A program made the position numbers and the translations under genes. From positions 23,808,095 to 23,872,094 of the forward strand of contig NW_022145606.1 in the NCBI RefSeq assembly GCF_000002235.5: a stretch of DNA of 64,000 bases. Reading direction: 5' to 3'. Each line of letters opens with the position of its first letter. Within the stretch, counting starts at the first letter, position 1. Origin of the DNA: Strongylocentrotus purpuratus (lineage: Eukaryota > Echinodermata > Echinoidea > Camarodonta > Strongylocentrotidae). This document shows, one piece after another, positions 13,601-21,519 of this stretch. Below the pieces are notes generated by a model. The model ran no database searches. It worked only from the letters and a program-made list of their open reading frames with translations, and had not been told where the DNA came from.

Positions 13601-16600
13601 ATTTGCTTCAGAGGTGGGATGATTTTATGCTCATTAACTAAGTGTACAGGCAATAATCATAATAACACTATGGCAATGATCTACAATGTACAAATATACT
13701 TCCAAGGGCATCAGTAAAGTATTTGGCTCTACAAAGGTAAATCAATCTAAACTGTACGATACAGGAAAGGAAAATGTTTGAAATAAGCTTTCCCAGAGAC
13801 AACACCAACTAGTTACAATGTTTTAAAGGCACACTGTCCTACTTGTAGCTACTTGCTCCCTCTATATAGAAAACTTCCACAATTGGTGCCTGTTGGTCCC
13901 CCATGATCCTCTTTTTCTTATTTTAAATGAGAGCTGAGTTAATGATATAGCCACCTGTCACAGTGACCTCGCTGGATCGCTGGGTGGTCTAATCCCTTCT
14001 AGCTGAAGTAGTAAAGCTGCCTTTAATGGCAATAATCTATATGCATAATGCATATCCATATACATACAGAAATATCTTTGTATATTTGCAAAGAGTCTGC
14101 TCTTGTAGACTTATCTTCTACACTTTGAATACAGTCAAAGAAAGTATTTTCAAGTACCAGACACAACGTGGAGTGTGATTACAGAACTAAGGGTGGACAT
14201 TTTTCTTGCTGGTATATACGTATTATGTCATCAGTCTGGCAATGTACATTGTAGGAATTGTAGTATAGTATGTCCTCGGCTATCGAATTACAGTAAAATG
14301 ATACGATGTAAATTATACACTCAAGAGGATATCAGGTGTATATTTAGAATGAGCAAGGAAATATCCCACAAGTACTTATCTCCTTGCATACAGAGCTACC
14401 TGTAAACCGCAAACGATCGAGTGGTTTTGGTTGCCTATTCAATGCACAGCTTTGTGGCAAGAATAGAGACATATTTCTGAAGTCCTAAGTTGTATTTTAA
14501 TGACCACATCAGGTGATGTACATTCTCAAAGTCAAGTACCGGTACATGAAGAGTGATATTTTGAGTGATATTGAGGAGTGACATTGAAGAGCGATATTGA
14601 GGAGCCATATTGATGTGTGGTATCGATGTGTGATATTAAAATAGGCAAAGAAAAAGAAGAGTGTAAGTGACGAGCGACAGAAGTAAATTGATGACTTATG
14701 AGGCAACTGGTATTAACTAATGGGACAAGGTACTTTAGGCTTGCACAATTAGAGAATGGATTAAAGAAAGTTTTTAAGTTTGCGATCAATCAAACACAAC
14801 TTGGCAACTCGGTGATGTATCTTGCAAGCTCCCAACAAGAAATTAACAAATAAAGCTCCTTCAAATATCCATAACTTTGTTAATTGTAATTCGATTTTGC
14901 TCACACTTTCACTGACCTGTTCCTTCTTCTATTAAAGCCAACATAATATCAAGGTAAACTTCCCCTGTCTGCATCAGTTTGCCCATAGGGGATTAGACCT
15001 CCCTACAAGGTCACTGACAGGTGGTATCTCATGAAATCAGCTAGCAATTAAAATAAGAAAAAGAGGATCATGGGGACCAACAGGCTCCGATTAGGCATTG
15101 TTTGCTACATAGAGGGCACAAGTAGCTATAAGTAGTGCAGTGGGCCTTTAATACTCAAGGACACTATACCTTTCTAAAAACATCTCTGTTCTGGTACTGC
15201 TTCTTGCGCGACGTCCACAGATCATGGTAGTTGACCACCTCTTTCTTGAGCATCTGTTCATACTCGTCCACCGCCTTCGTGATCACCTTCTGCCTCGCTT
15301 CGTTAGCTGATGGGAACGGCACCTCCCTCGGCCCGCTTCTCTTATCGATCTTGCTTGCGATCATCGCAAATGCCAGGTCTACATTGACACCCTCTTGCGA
15401 CGACGTCTCGATGAGCGGGGCTTTGATCTTCGCCGCGAAGGCCTTGGCGTCACGCACGTACTGGTCCCAGGCTTCGTCGTATTTGGTTGCGACGACGACC
15501 ACCGGCCGCTTTGCCTTGTGGAGTTGTCCTTGCAGCTTGGTGAGCCATTCCAGTTGTTTCTCGTGTCCCGGTGACCGCGAGACGTCGTAGATGATCAAGA
15601 AACCATCCACAGGGAATTTACCGTCTGGGAGAATTTTCTGGGTGAAGTTGGTTTCGTCACCTGTGTGATATAAGCAATACATTTCAGACCTGAGTTTGAA
15701 TAACCATTTAGATATGAGAGCGTCTGGGGGCCGTTTCACAAAACTTGTCATCAGTGACAAATGACAGTATTTGTATCAGCTACTGAAATTCTTGATTCCG
15801 ATTGGTAATCAGCAAGTTTGTAACTGATTTTTGTCACTTGTCATTGAAAAAGGGCTTTGTGAAACAGGTCCATGGTCTCTCCCAGGTGGACATTGGAGAC
15901 TCGTAGGCTTGGGGAAGGGCCATATTAAAGGGAATGAACGCTCAGCCCCACAGCGAGGGGAAAAGCGGATCTATGCTAAATGGTGATGACGATGATGTAA
16001 AGATGACCTTCATATTCCTCAAAGCCATAGAATACAAGTTAAATGAGGGTATTTTAACTGTAAAAATATCTTAAAAATCTATATTGCACCATTTGTTTAT
16101 GTCCCTCCAAGGAAAGCTCAGGGTTTTTTTTTTTCAGGCGGTGTCGAGTCTGTTTGGTGATGTGACAAACACATTAAAGATAAACTTTAGTACTGGTAAT
16201 GCGATTGCATTGTGAAAGAAAAGGTGTGGAAAGGATCAGAAACAGTTGATCATGTAGCATGTTGGTGTGCACTGCAAGGTTCTGGAGTCATCAAAATCAT
16301 AATAAATTTGACAACACACATGGTGTCGGGGCTAGTAATAACTTGATTTCCTTGTCTTTCTATGCTCATTACTCAGCCAGTATACATTTTCTTCCAAAAT
16401 TGTTTGGCACATGTCATTTATTTGTAATCTTGAACATTCAGTGTAAGTTTCGTTTGATTCTGTGAGAATTATTTTTTTTTTTTTTACCAGTACTGGAGTT
16501 TATCTTTAATAGGGAATCATAACTTCAAGCCCGAGCAAATGTCCCCGAGCAATTGCTGGATGACCCTCATACTCACCAACTTGATCTTTACAGATGTACA

Positions 16601-17812
16601 TGACCTTCTCCGCAGACTTGAGGTTTGTGACCGCAGCTCGTTTGTAATACGCATGGGTGTTTGACCCTCTGAGGGGCGAGAAGGAGGAGTCATCTATAAA
16701 CTCTGTCTGTTCCACCACTCTGTATGTTATTGAATCGCCATCATACTTCCTTGTACATTCACCTGCATGAGAAAGAAACAATCAGTCATCAAGGAAATAA
16801 TCAATAATATTCTGTTCTTGTAAAGGGCATATCACAGTAAATAATGTCCCCATGAGCTTCCAAAGAGCTTTTTGAATTAATACCACCTAAACTTTAGCTC
16901 TGGCAGCTGTTATAAGAGCACAGTGTATTTTAATGAATACTCCTACCACGTACCCGTTTACCTCACCTGGGTGGAGTGTGGCAAATATGTAGATCAATGT
17001 CTTGCCAATGGACGTTAGTACTGTGGCAGAGATTTGATCCATGTACCTTGTGGTTCAAAGTCGGGAGACTTATCCACTGGACCACAACACCTCTATCAAT
17101 GAATTTTGTCTGTCACAACATGCATGCATCTACATGTATCTAGATTATTTAATTCATTTTTCAGTAATTCATTTATGGCATGATATTCAAGTTACATTGT
17201 ATTTCAGGTGAATGGAGCCACAAATAGAAAGATAGTCAATCTTCTGAAGAAAAGACTAAATTTTCTTTTGCGTAACATCGTATTCGTCTTATCCATGTGA
17301 CGTCATTATGCTTCATATACATTGATGAACCACATTCATCTTAAAAACATTCTACAAATATTTTGAAGGAGAAATCATGAATGGATTCTATCATAAAATG
17401 TCATGGTATCACCTTCATGCTTTTTCATTTATTCAAAAATAATTTCAATGATTCACATTAGTTAAAATTCTAATTAAATTTCTAAGAAGAATTTTCTCTC
17501 CTTTATTCTTTATTATTTGATTTCCTATGCTAATGTTTGGAGATATACAAACGGTAATGAATAATAAATGAAATTATTCAAGATTTGAGTCTCACCCCAG
17601 TAGAGGAAGTGGTCATTGTTTACGATGCGCCCGCTGAAATCACTCGAGCTGATGACCGAGATGTGGTCTGTGAAGTACTTGTCCTGGTGAGGATTCAAGA
17701 AGCGGTTGCAGAGGCACGACTTGCCGACTCCCGTGGCCCCGCGCTCTGTCTCCGTTCCCGACATGCCCATCACGGATATGTGGTAGATCTTCTCTGGCTT
17801 CTGACGCGCCAT
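683..17812 (-). CDS. ARHGAP35/ARHGAP5-like: p190 RhoGAP, N-terminal half (11 exons, partial)
   Basis: Multi-exon gene joined by hand: 17596-17812, 16577-16762, 15170-15660, 13213-13373, 9191-9406, 8280-8579, 7017-7169, 6036-6141, 2632-2755, 1093-1291, 683-865. Every join has GT..AG borders and matching phase, giving about 778 residues. In order: GTPase-like domain with P-loop GATGVGKS (residues 25-32), the WG motif after NNDHFLY, the EQTEFIDD motif and TKYD (193-196); a charged FF-domain region (about 255-560); then the start of the first pseudo-GTPase domain. This order and these motifs match vertebrate p190A/p190B, which are about 1500 residues long, so the second half, including the RhoGAP domain that switches Rho off, lies left of base 1. 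Known members are cytoplasmic regulators of Rho, actin and adhesion. The family call is firm; A versus B cannot be decided because one invertebrate gene probably precedes both. Confidence 0.93.
1093..1291 (-). CDS. p190 RhoGAP exon 10
   Basis: Residues 652-717: [20 protein letters not shown].. and [14 protein letters not shown], parallel to vertebrate [20 protein letters not shown].. and LTLILVNKRG. Acceptor CTTTGACACCAG, donor CAG|GTAAGC. Confidence 0.92.
1911..2150 (+). repeat. tandem duplication, about 115 bp unit
   Basis: Two adjacent copies start GACCTGCCAAC, run through TTGTATTTTAC and end in TGGATCAATGC (about 1916-2030 and 2031-2145). The second copy is also the left end of the MITE at 2028-2472. 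Confidence 0.7.
2028..2472 (+). mobile_element. MITE, CAGACCTGCCAAC termini
   Basis: Perfect 13 bp terminal inverted repeats, CAGACCTGCCAAC and GTTGGCAGGTCTG, flanked by the direct repeat TCAATG on both sides. No coding capacity; A/T-rich middle. Lies in p190 intron 9. Confidence 0.85.
2632..2755 (-). CDS. p190 RhoGAP exon 9
   Basis: Residues 611-651: [20 protein letters not shown] then [20 protein letters not shown], matching vertebrate KMYELSLRPIEGNVRLP..FQTPTFQPHG. Acceptor CTTTTCTCCATAG, donor CAAG|GTAATA, phase 0 in and phase 1 out. Found by splice-site and homology reading; too short to stand out as an open frame. Confidence 0.87.
3254..3968 (+). mobile_element. MITE-like element, CAGAGATGCCAAC termini
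   Basis: Terminal inverted repeats CAGAGATGCCAAC / GTTGGCATCTCTG with the direct repeat TATTAAC outside both ends. Inside are two short GCGC hairpins (GCGCGTAGCGC, twice near 3317-3350), a long A-run near 3800-3840 and repeated CGGGAGG/CCTCCCG near the right end. In p190 intron 8. Termini resemble the element at 2028-2472. Confidence 0.85.
4026..4079. repeat. short inverted repeat
   Basis: CCACTGTTTCAT and ATGAAACAGTGG face each other about 30 bases apart in intron 8; a small stem-loop, function unknown. Confidence 0.6.
4080..5438. other. p190 intron 8, AT-rich, no feature seen
   Basis: About 1.36 kb of AT-rich intron between the small stem-loop and the first short MITE. Scattered ACATGT words only. 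No exon-like frame with good splice sites or family similarity was found. Confidence 0.6.
5439..5542 (+). mobile_element. short MITE, TAGTCAGAATGTGAATT termini
   Basis: 17-18 bp inverted termini TAGTCAGAATGTGAATTG / CAATTCACATTCTGACTA around about 68 bp. The outer TA on both sides fits a TA target (Tc1/mariner-like), but family is not proven. Confidence 0.75.
5564..5770 (+). mobile_element. foldback element with internal palindromes
   Basis: Long imperfect inverted repeat: left arm CGTATTTGGCTTGCGTATTG .. GGCAAGCCGTTTTAAC, right arm GTTAAAACGGCTTGCC .. AGCCAAATACG. The 20 bp perfect palindrome ATTTCTTGATATCAAGAAAT and a shorter version (TTCTTGATATCAAGAA) occur three times between the arms. 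Confidence 0.8.
6036..6141 (-). CDS. p190 RhoGAP exon 8
   Basis: Residues 575-610. Contains [18 protein letters not shown], the first beta strand and degenerate P-loop of pseudo-GTPase domain 1 (vertebrate INLVILGKDGLAREL). The GKS/T lysine is absent, as in the family. Acceptor TTGCTCTGCAG, donor AAG|GTATGG, ends in phase 0. Confidence 0.9.
6244..6538 (+). mobile_element. MITE, GTGTTTCACAAAGATCCTAA termini
   Basis: About 25 bp inverted termini reading GTGTTTCACAAAGATCCTAA on the left and its complement on the right, with CTGG just outside each end. The subterminal TTGGACTT / AAGTCCAA also pairs. In p190 intron 7. Confidence 0.8.
6611..6760 (+). mobile_element. 150 bp MITE, TGGGACCCG..CGGGTCCCA
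   Basis: Inverted termini TGGGACCCGCTTCACAAA / TTTTGTGAAACGGGTCCCA. A second copy in the opposite orientation lies at 15725-15873, so this is a family. Internal CAATGACAAATGACA / TGTCATTTATCACTGATGACA also partly pair. Confidence 0.85.
7017..7169 (-). CDS. p190 RhoGAP exon 7
   Basis: Residues 524-574: [18 protein letters not shown].. with [20 protein letters not shown], matching the vertebrate HFVYHPTKETCPSC segment just before the pseudo-GTPase domains. Acceptor TTATTCCCACAG, donor AG|GTAAGA. Confidence 0.92.
7217..7526 (-). mobile_element. TTAA MITE, family B (tandem copy 1)
   Basis: Starts AGGAGAAAGTTGAGTTCTGG and ends CCAGAACTCAACTTAA, with the shared core (GCATTGTGAAAGAAACGG.. read on minus). 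It shares its right TTAA with the next copy. Internally shortened compared with 7523-7919. Confidence 0.78.
7523..7919 (-). mobile_element. TTAA MITE, family B (tandem copy 2)
   Basis: From TTAA at 7523 to TTAA at 7916-7919; termini AGAGAAGGTTGAGTGCTGG and CCAGAACTCAACTTCATCT. About 397 bp, the same length class as copies at 22658 and 47617. Confidence 0.85.
7998..8190 (+). mobile_element. tRNA-derived SINE
   Basis: tRNA-like head AGAGGTGTCATTGTCGAGTG.. with a good B box GGTTCGAGTCC (about 8054-8064), followed by the body TCCTTTGGCAAGACATTAAT and CCACCCAGGTGAGGTAAAAG. The same body follows other tRNA-like heads at 16930-17100, 29055-29322, 51090-51215 and, in part, 59518-59615, which marks a SINE family. 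In p190 intron 6. Confidence 0.82.
8280..8579 (-). CDS. p190 RhoGAP exon 6
   Basis: Residues 424-523: [20 protein letters not shown].. to ..VKQLEHEP, within the FF3/FF4 region, rich in charged helices. Acceptor GGGACATTTCAG. Of two overlapping GT donors, CCTAG|GTAGGT is chosen because it keeps the frame into exon 7 (R-W-Q-K-L). Confidence 0.9.
8772..8963 (+). mobile_element. TTAA MITE, family D
   Basis: TTAAAGGCTG .. GTGGCTTTAA, with internal GAGAGGATCATGGGGGACCA and TAGGCATTGTTTTCTATATA. Two more copies in this gene: 13823-14026 and 14933-15151. In intron 5. Confidence 0.8.
8984..9147 (-). mobile_element. CAGG..CCTG MITE with 6 bp target repeat
   Basis: CAGGGCTTAA .. TTTAAAGCCTG, flanked both sides by CGGAAT. 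The internal AGTGGCCTTGCCCTAAAAAT and TTCTTCCTATTTGTGCTGTA are shared with 33143-33283 and 39161-39350, which each have their own 6 bp flanking repeat. Confidence 0.87.
9191..9406 (-). CDS. p190 RhoGAP exon 5
   Basis: Residues 352-423: [20 protein letters not shown].. to ..[12 protein letters not shown], matching the vertebrate FF-repeat region (WFVVL, RIPFDL). Acceptor CACTCTCCCAG sits at the edge of a 1.25 kb pyrimidine-rich (as transcribed) repeat. Donor AA|GTAAGT. Confidence 0.92.
9424..10680. repeat. GA-rich tandem array with a 143 bp higher-order unit
   Basis: Purine-rich on plus, so pyrimidine-rich in the p190 transcript. Built from AGAGAGAGATAGA-like words. The marker ATCGGACAG recurs at about 9579, 9710, 9853 and 9996; the last two intervals are 143 bp, showing a higher-order repeat. 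The right half uses another unit with AAAGAGAAATAGAAGAGAGTG. The long Ser/Leu open frame on minus is a by-product of the period. Confidence 0.92.
10756..10956 (+). mobile_element. pogo/Tigger-type MITE fragment
   Basis: Begins TACAGTGAAACCTGTATAAA, then repeats of ACAGGTGGT / AGGTGGTCTTTAT. Only the left terminus is clear. Similar termini frame the elements near 49913-50464 and 50494-50672. Confidence 0.55.
10957..11330 (+). mobile_element. TTAA MITE, family A
   Basis: 374 bp from TTAA to TTAA. Inverted termini AGGTAAAGACCAGT / ACTGGTCTTTACCT; core GCGATTGCATTGTGAAAGAA and GGTTCTGGAATCATCAAAAT. Copies at 20482, 31140 and 50065 are 374-375 bp, so family A copies are nearly uniform. In p190 intron 4. 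Confidence 0.9.
11331..12560. other. p190 intron 4, mostly featureless
   Basis: AT-rich intron. The stretch about 11870-12092 (TGCCACATGTTGGTGTAG .. ACTCCACTTTATCTTTTA) is an eroded, reversed relative of the TTAA MITE core. Nothing else supportable is seen. Confidence 0.55.
12570..13262 (-). repeat. tandem array copying the exon 4 3' end
   Basis: Four units, each with CACTGATGG next to a donor-like ACCT. Copies of the motif sit at about 12674, 12861, 13034 and 13208, spacing 187, 173 and 174 bp. The last unit contains the true 3' end of p190 exon 4. The other three keep ATATTCC..AACTCCATCAGTG-like sequence plus a donor-like site in two clear cases. Confidence 0.88.
13213..13373 (-). CDS. p190 RhoGAP exon 4
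   Basis: Reads [20 protein letters not shown].. to ..[11 protein letters not shown], residues 299-351, matching the vertebrate first FF region (GTQKAKKLFLQH..). Acceptor AATAAAAATAG is pyrimidine-poor and may be weak. Donor AAG|GTAAGC. The last ~60 bases with the donor are copied three more times in the following intron (12570-13100). Confidence 0.88.
13823..14026 (-). mobile_element. TTAA MITE, family D
   Basis: TTAAAGGCACACTGTCC .. AAAGCTGCCTTTAA. Reversed relative to 8772-8963 and shares CCCCCATGATCCTC. In p190 intron 3. Confidence 0.78.
14027..14932. other. p190 intron 3, no feature seen
   Basis: AT-rich intron with a degenerate GAGTGATATTGAGGAG / GAAGAGCGATATTGAGGAG repeat at about 14550-14640. 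No exon with splice sites was found. Confidence 0.5.
14933..15151 (+). mobile_element. TTAA MITE, family D
   Basis: TTAAAGCCAACAT .. GTGGGCCTTTAA with the internal AGAGGATCATGGGGACCAAC shared with 8772-8963. Its right end is only 19 bp from the p190 exon 3 donor. Confidence 0.78.
15170..15660 (-). CDS. p190 RhoGAP exon 3
   Basis: Residues 135-298, the longest exon here. It holds the [14 protein letters not shown] strand and loop, the guanine-specificity motif TKYD and the ETSS segment that ends the GTPase fold, then leads into the first FF-domain linker. Acceptor ATATCACACAG, donor AAG|GTATAG, ending in phase 0. A short MITE lies just upstream of it in intron 2. Confidence 0.92.
15725..15873 (-). 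mobile_element. 150 bp MITE, GGGCC..GTTTCACAAA family
   Basis: GGGGGCCGTTTCACAAAACT .. GGCTTTGTGAAACAGGTCC, reverse of the copy at 6611-6760. Its end is about 65 bp upstream of the p190 exon 3 acceptor. Confidence 0.8.
16174..16509 (+). mobile_element. TTAA MITE, family C
   Basis: 336 bp, TTAA to TTAA, inverted termini AGATAAACTTTAGTACTGG / CCAGTACTGGAGTTTATCT. The core GCGATTGCATTGTGAAAGAA and GGTTCTGGAGTCATCAAAAT is shared with families A and B. The second copy is at 53058-53449, reversed. It ends just before p190 exon 2. Confidence 0.87.
16577..16762 (-). CDS. p190 RhoGAP exon 2
   Basis: Acceptor TTTCTCATGCAG, donor G|GTGAGT, phase 1 at both ends. Encodes residues 73-134 with [13 protein letters not shown] and [18 protein letters not shown], closely like the same part of vertebrate p190 GTPase domains. 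Confidence 0.92.
16930..17100 (-). mobile_element. tRNA-derived SINE, minus strand
   Basis: Body CACCTGGGTGGAGTGTGGCA and ATGTCTTGCCAATGGACGTT followed by a decayed tRNA-like head ending ACCACAACACCTCT. Same family as 7998-8190. In p190 intron 1. Confidence 0.75.
17596..17812 (-). CDS. p190 RhoGAP exon 1 (start, P-loop)
   Basis: Begins [13 protein letters not shown] and ends in the conserved NNDHFLYWG stretch, codes for residues 1-72 plus one base. The ATG at 17812 is in a good Kozak context (ACAATGG). It is the first in-frame ATG after an in-frame TGA about 60 bases upstream, so the start is well supported. The P-loop GATGVGKS binds nucleotide in the family. The donor is G|GTGAGA. Confidence 0.93.
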
Positions 17813-18150
17813 TGTAGCGTTGTCCTTGCTTCGCTTCTTTCTCAAGGGTTCTTTCTCAGATGCTATGCATCAAGGGTCTTCTCCGTGGTCTTCGAATGAG
17901 CGTCACGCAGACCTGATGAACATAATCACGGGTTGTCTGTGACCCTTCAGGCTTCCTTGACTTCTGGAGGACCTTCGTGCCTGGAACAGGAGTATCTTGT
18001 ACCAAACACAGAACGTCCACTACTCTTTCAATCTAACGTCCCTCTTGGTGACCAGGCCGATGATGCATGTACAAAATGTATCAGCAAGGTTTCTCAAGAA
18101 GAAATAAAGCAACTCAGGATGTAGCGCTCTCTCCACTTATCTTTCGATCC
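17813..18150 (-). other. probable 5' UTR / proximal upstream of p190 RhoGAP
   Basis: Moderately GC-rich sequence directly upstream of the start codon with an in-frame stop. It contains several AG dinucleotides after pyrimidines (for example ..TTCATCAG near 17914) that could be acceptors for a non-coding first exon. No promoter element is clear, and the extent is a guess. Confidence 0.35.
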
Positions 18151-18575
18151 TAAAAATAATATCGCCTACTCTGTTTATCGTCCCTGTTGTCAAGTCCTCA
18201 TGAGGAAGTCCTGCTAAACAACTACGGTAAACATCTACAGGAATAAGTTTCAACTCTAAATTGGTAGTACTAGTCACGTTAATCTACGTGATCATTTTGC
18301 AGGCTTTGGGAGATTGGAGAGACGATGCACTTGCATTGGAATGTTGCCAATTTGAAGATGTCCTGTTTTTCTTGGACTGGAGCAATCTGGGCAAAAAGAT
18401 AAAATATCAGATTAAAAAAATGTTATTAAGCACTCAAAGGACAATCCAACATTTGTCATCATAAGTTCATCTGTTTGAAAGCAGAAAAATAGGAAAAATT
18501 GTTTTCCCCCAAAGTACTGTCTCCCTCGGGGGCACTTCTCAAATATATCAATTATGGACAGCATATTAAATACTA

Positions 18576-19010
18576 ATACTGTTTTCACACTGGCAATATT
18601 TTGCTTAACCCCGTACTATAGGTGGGGTTAAAGGGGGGGTTTTAGCCCCACCTATAGTCCGGGGTTAAGCCTATTCCACTTTCTGTTCAGACTCGTTTTT
18701 ACCAAAGTGGGCTAACCCCACCTATAGTACGGGGTTAACTAACCCTGCAAAATAGCAGGGCTAACCTCACAATTGTGGTACTAACTCCTGCTAACTCCGC
18801 AATTGCGGTGCCAAGCAAATGAATGAGAACAGAAACAAAAAATAGTCCGGGACTACGCAGTGAAGCGAATTAATGAATTCCATGGCCATGGCTAGTACGG
18901 GGCTATAAAGGAATTGCAGTGAGAAAAGCCAAAAAAAATAGTCTGGGGTTAAGGATAGTACGGGGCTAAGCAAAGTACGGGGTTAAGCAAAACCAGTGTG
19001 AAAAGAGTAT
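18576..19010 (+). mobile_element. DNA transposon (MITE), TTTTCACACTGG termini
   Basis: Inverted ends CTGTTTTCACACTGG / CCAGTGTGAAAAGAG with TA at each side. Subterminal GCTTAACCCCGTACTATA and its complement occur repeatedly (about 18605, 18660, 18715, 18955, 18975). No coding region. Confidence 0.8.
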
Positions 19011-20140
19011 AAAGGTCCTCTATAAAAGAGAATAGATACTCCTGATCCTGAGTCTCATATTTTTTTCTTATTGAAGTTCTAATCATTTTGTGTGTAGGAG
19101 CAGGTTGGAAGGTTGTCTGCCACTACGTCACAGAGACATGAAGGATTCAGCCAAGTTGAAGAGCCCATTACTTTCAAAAACTTTGAACTATAATCACGTT
19201 TTTGTCCAATCTCATTCAAACTTTCACCAGTCTACAAATGTACTACTCTTGATTTTTCTGCTTTCCTCTAGAATAGTTTAATACCAAGATTGGATTTCCC
19301 TTGAACTATTCGAACGATCCCTGACCTGTGTACATGTATAGGCTGGAAAAGTTCAAGTTCAAATTCAATTTTATTTAATTCCAGTAAAACTATACATGTA
19401 CACATACAAATCATAAATATGTGTACAAGCACAGATGCAAATCATTATACACAGACTCGAGGGTACCATGAAAAAATACAGCCTTCTTGTCAAAAAAGTC
19501 CCCTGTACATGTATATATGTAAAAAAAGTTGAAAGTGCTTGATAGTATCAAGAGGAAAGTAGACATTTCTATGAATTATAACACAATGATCAAATAAAAC
19601 ATTAACGCATAGTGATGTAGCAGCCATTGTTGCAAACAACTGTCTGATTTTACCAAAAAAATATTGCCTCCTGCCATTCATGTACACATGCGTTTGCAAA
19701 ATTTGTAACAACATTTTTTGAATTTCCTTTTCAGTTGGTTTTAAACGCTGTCATGGCCTTTAATCCAAGATTCTTAAAGTACCATTAATTACAAGTGCCA
19801 CCATTGGAAGACTGAAATAAAACATCTTGACTTTTCCTTCCTTCCTCGTTCTAAATTAGCTTCTACGTCCGCTTTCAATATATCTCTCCAGGCCCATCAA
19901 ATGTTCTTGAAGTTTTCTTTCCTGATCTTGTAATTCCCAAAGATTTTGATAGTTCAAGAAAGCTGGCTGATAATAATTTTCCTACAATTAACAAATAACC
20001 CCTTTATAACTAGGGCTTACTTTTTCTTTTACACTTTAAAAACTGTTTTAAATAAAGAGGAATTCTGTTTTAATCACTCAATTTCTTCTCCTTCTCCCCC
20101 CCCCCCCCTTACATGTTGTACCTCCTCTATTTTGGTACAC
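19011..20140. other. intergenic, no gene seen
   Basis: AT-rich DNA upstream of p190. Contains a C-tract near 20096-20108 and scattered ACATGTA. No coding or RNA feature supportable. Confidence 0.5.
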
Positions 20141-20144
20141 GTAG

Positions 20145-21005
20145 ATGTCCAGGGTCTTAAGGTCTGAAGAAGTGAGACTAGACAGCTCGTCGCCTCAATG
20201 ATGTGACTTACAACTGCCTTAATATCCTGCATAGCCAACCAGCTGTGGTATTCAATGTGTTAGGGTCTGAAGTTGTAAGCCTAGACATCTTATCACCTAG
20301 GGGTTTGATATACATGTACATGTAGTATAAAGACTAGGACACTGATCACCTCAAACTGCCTTATTCTGTGATAGCCCATGGGACATGGCTTTCAATGTCT
20401 TAATAGGGTCTGAAGAGGTGAGACTAGACAGCTCATCTCCTCAATGAATTGACTATTAGGGGTATAAACACCACCAGCCTATTAAAGGTAAAGACCAGTA
20501 TTGGAAACGCCCCAATTTCAAAAAATGAAATGGAAGCTCTCATTACCAATCATGTGAAAGAATATGTTTTGACTAATACATGATGATAAAAAAATTGCCG
20601 GGAAACCGCCTACTAATTCATATATTTGGTAAATTTGTTTCTCTCATGGTCTGTGAGAGATATAGGGTAGTCCCATATACATCTTTCTGTGTATAGTGCT
20701 TGTAACTTTACGAAGAATGGGCCAAATTTCTTATCATTTTGATGATTCCAGAACCTTGCAGATGCTAGATGCTAGATGACCAACCTTTTCTGATCGATTC
20801 CACAACGTTTTTTTCACAAAGCAATCGCATGACCATAACTGGTCTTTACCTTTAAAGGGTCTGTGGTAGTAAGATTATTAGACACTGTCCACCTCAGCCA
20901 TGGTATTCAATGTCTTAGGGTCTGGATAGTTGAGACGTAAGACTAGACAGCTCATCACCTCAATGAATTGGCTTAGGGGTATAAACCCTATCAGCCCAAG
21001 GGCCA
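20145..21005. repeat. degenerate tandem repeats split by a MITE
   Basis: Units of roughly 110-150 bp with AGGGTCTGAAG, GAGACTAGACAGCTCATC and CCTCAATGAATTG recur at about 20155, 20260, 20405 and 20915. The array is interrupted by the family A MITE at 20482-20855. Confidence 0.75.
20482..20855 (-). mobile_element. TTAA MITE, family A
   Basis: 374 bp, TTAA to TTAA, termini AGGTAAAGACCAGT / ACTGGTCTTTACCT, reversed relative to 10957. Inserted in the middle of a tandem array. Confidence 0.9.
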
Positions 21006-21429
21006 ATGTAAGATGACACCGCCATATACATCAGTGTCCGGGCAGATGGGTAACGCATTAATATCTCTCTCCCTCCCCTCTCCATCATACTATCAAATAA
21101 AATCATATCATCAGAAAAGAGGGTTTCAGGTCCATTTGGAGTGACCCGGCTTCACGTCAGAATAATTTGTTTGGACTTTCTTGAGACATTGAGTGGATTG
21201 ATTGAATGAAGTCTTGTTTTATTTAAGCTTTTCTGTCTCTCCTTTTAAGTATAATATTAAAGCAGATAAAATATTGAAAACATGGAATTCAAAGGCTGAA
21301 TAGAATGTGGCTTGAGCCAAGCCTAAACAAGCAGATGTCATGGCAAACGTTTGCATCACGAGACTTTCGCAAATTGTATACAGTCATTTTCACAGCCAGA
21401 AACTTGGTAATGAGGATTAATGCCCTGCG

Positions 21430-21515
21430 AAAGTGCACTAGCGCATCGAACTGGTTTCAAACCCAGGACCTCATAGATATGGTACCACTGCTCTACCACT
21501 GAGCCATCGTTGCGA
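21430..21515 (-). mobile_element. tRNA-like SINE head
   Basis: On minus reads GATGGCTCAGTGGTAGAGCA (A-box region, D-arm) and GGTCCTGGGTTTGAAACCAG (B-box region). No clean cloverleaf; a related plus-strand piece GATGGCTCAGTGGTGGAGCA lies at 22242-22261. Likely SINE-derived, not a working tRNA. Confidence 0.55.
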
Positions 21516-21519
21516 TGTG

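Noticed and set aside
15231..15590. 119-residue open frame on plus
   Set aside because: Antisense of p190 exon 3.
17585..17899. 104-residue open frame on plus
   Set aside because: Antisense shadow of p190 exon 1; no similarity and no splice context.
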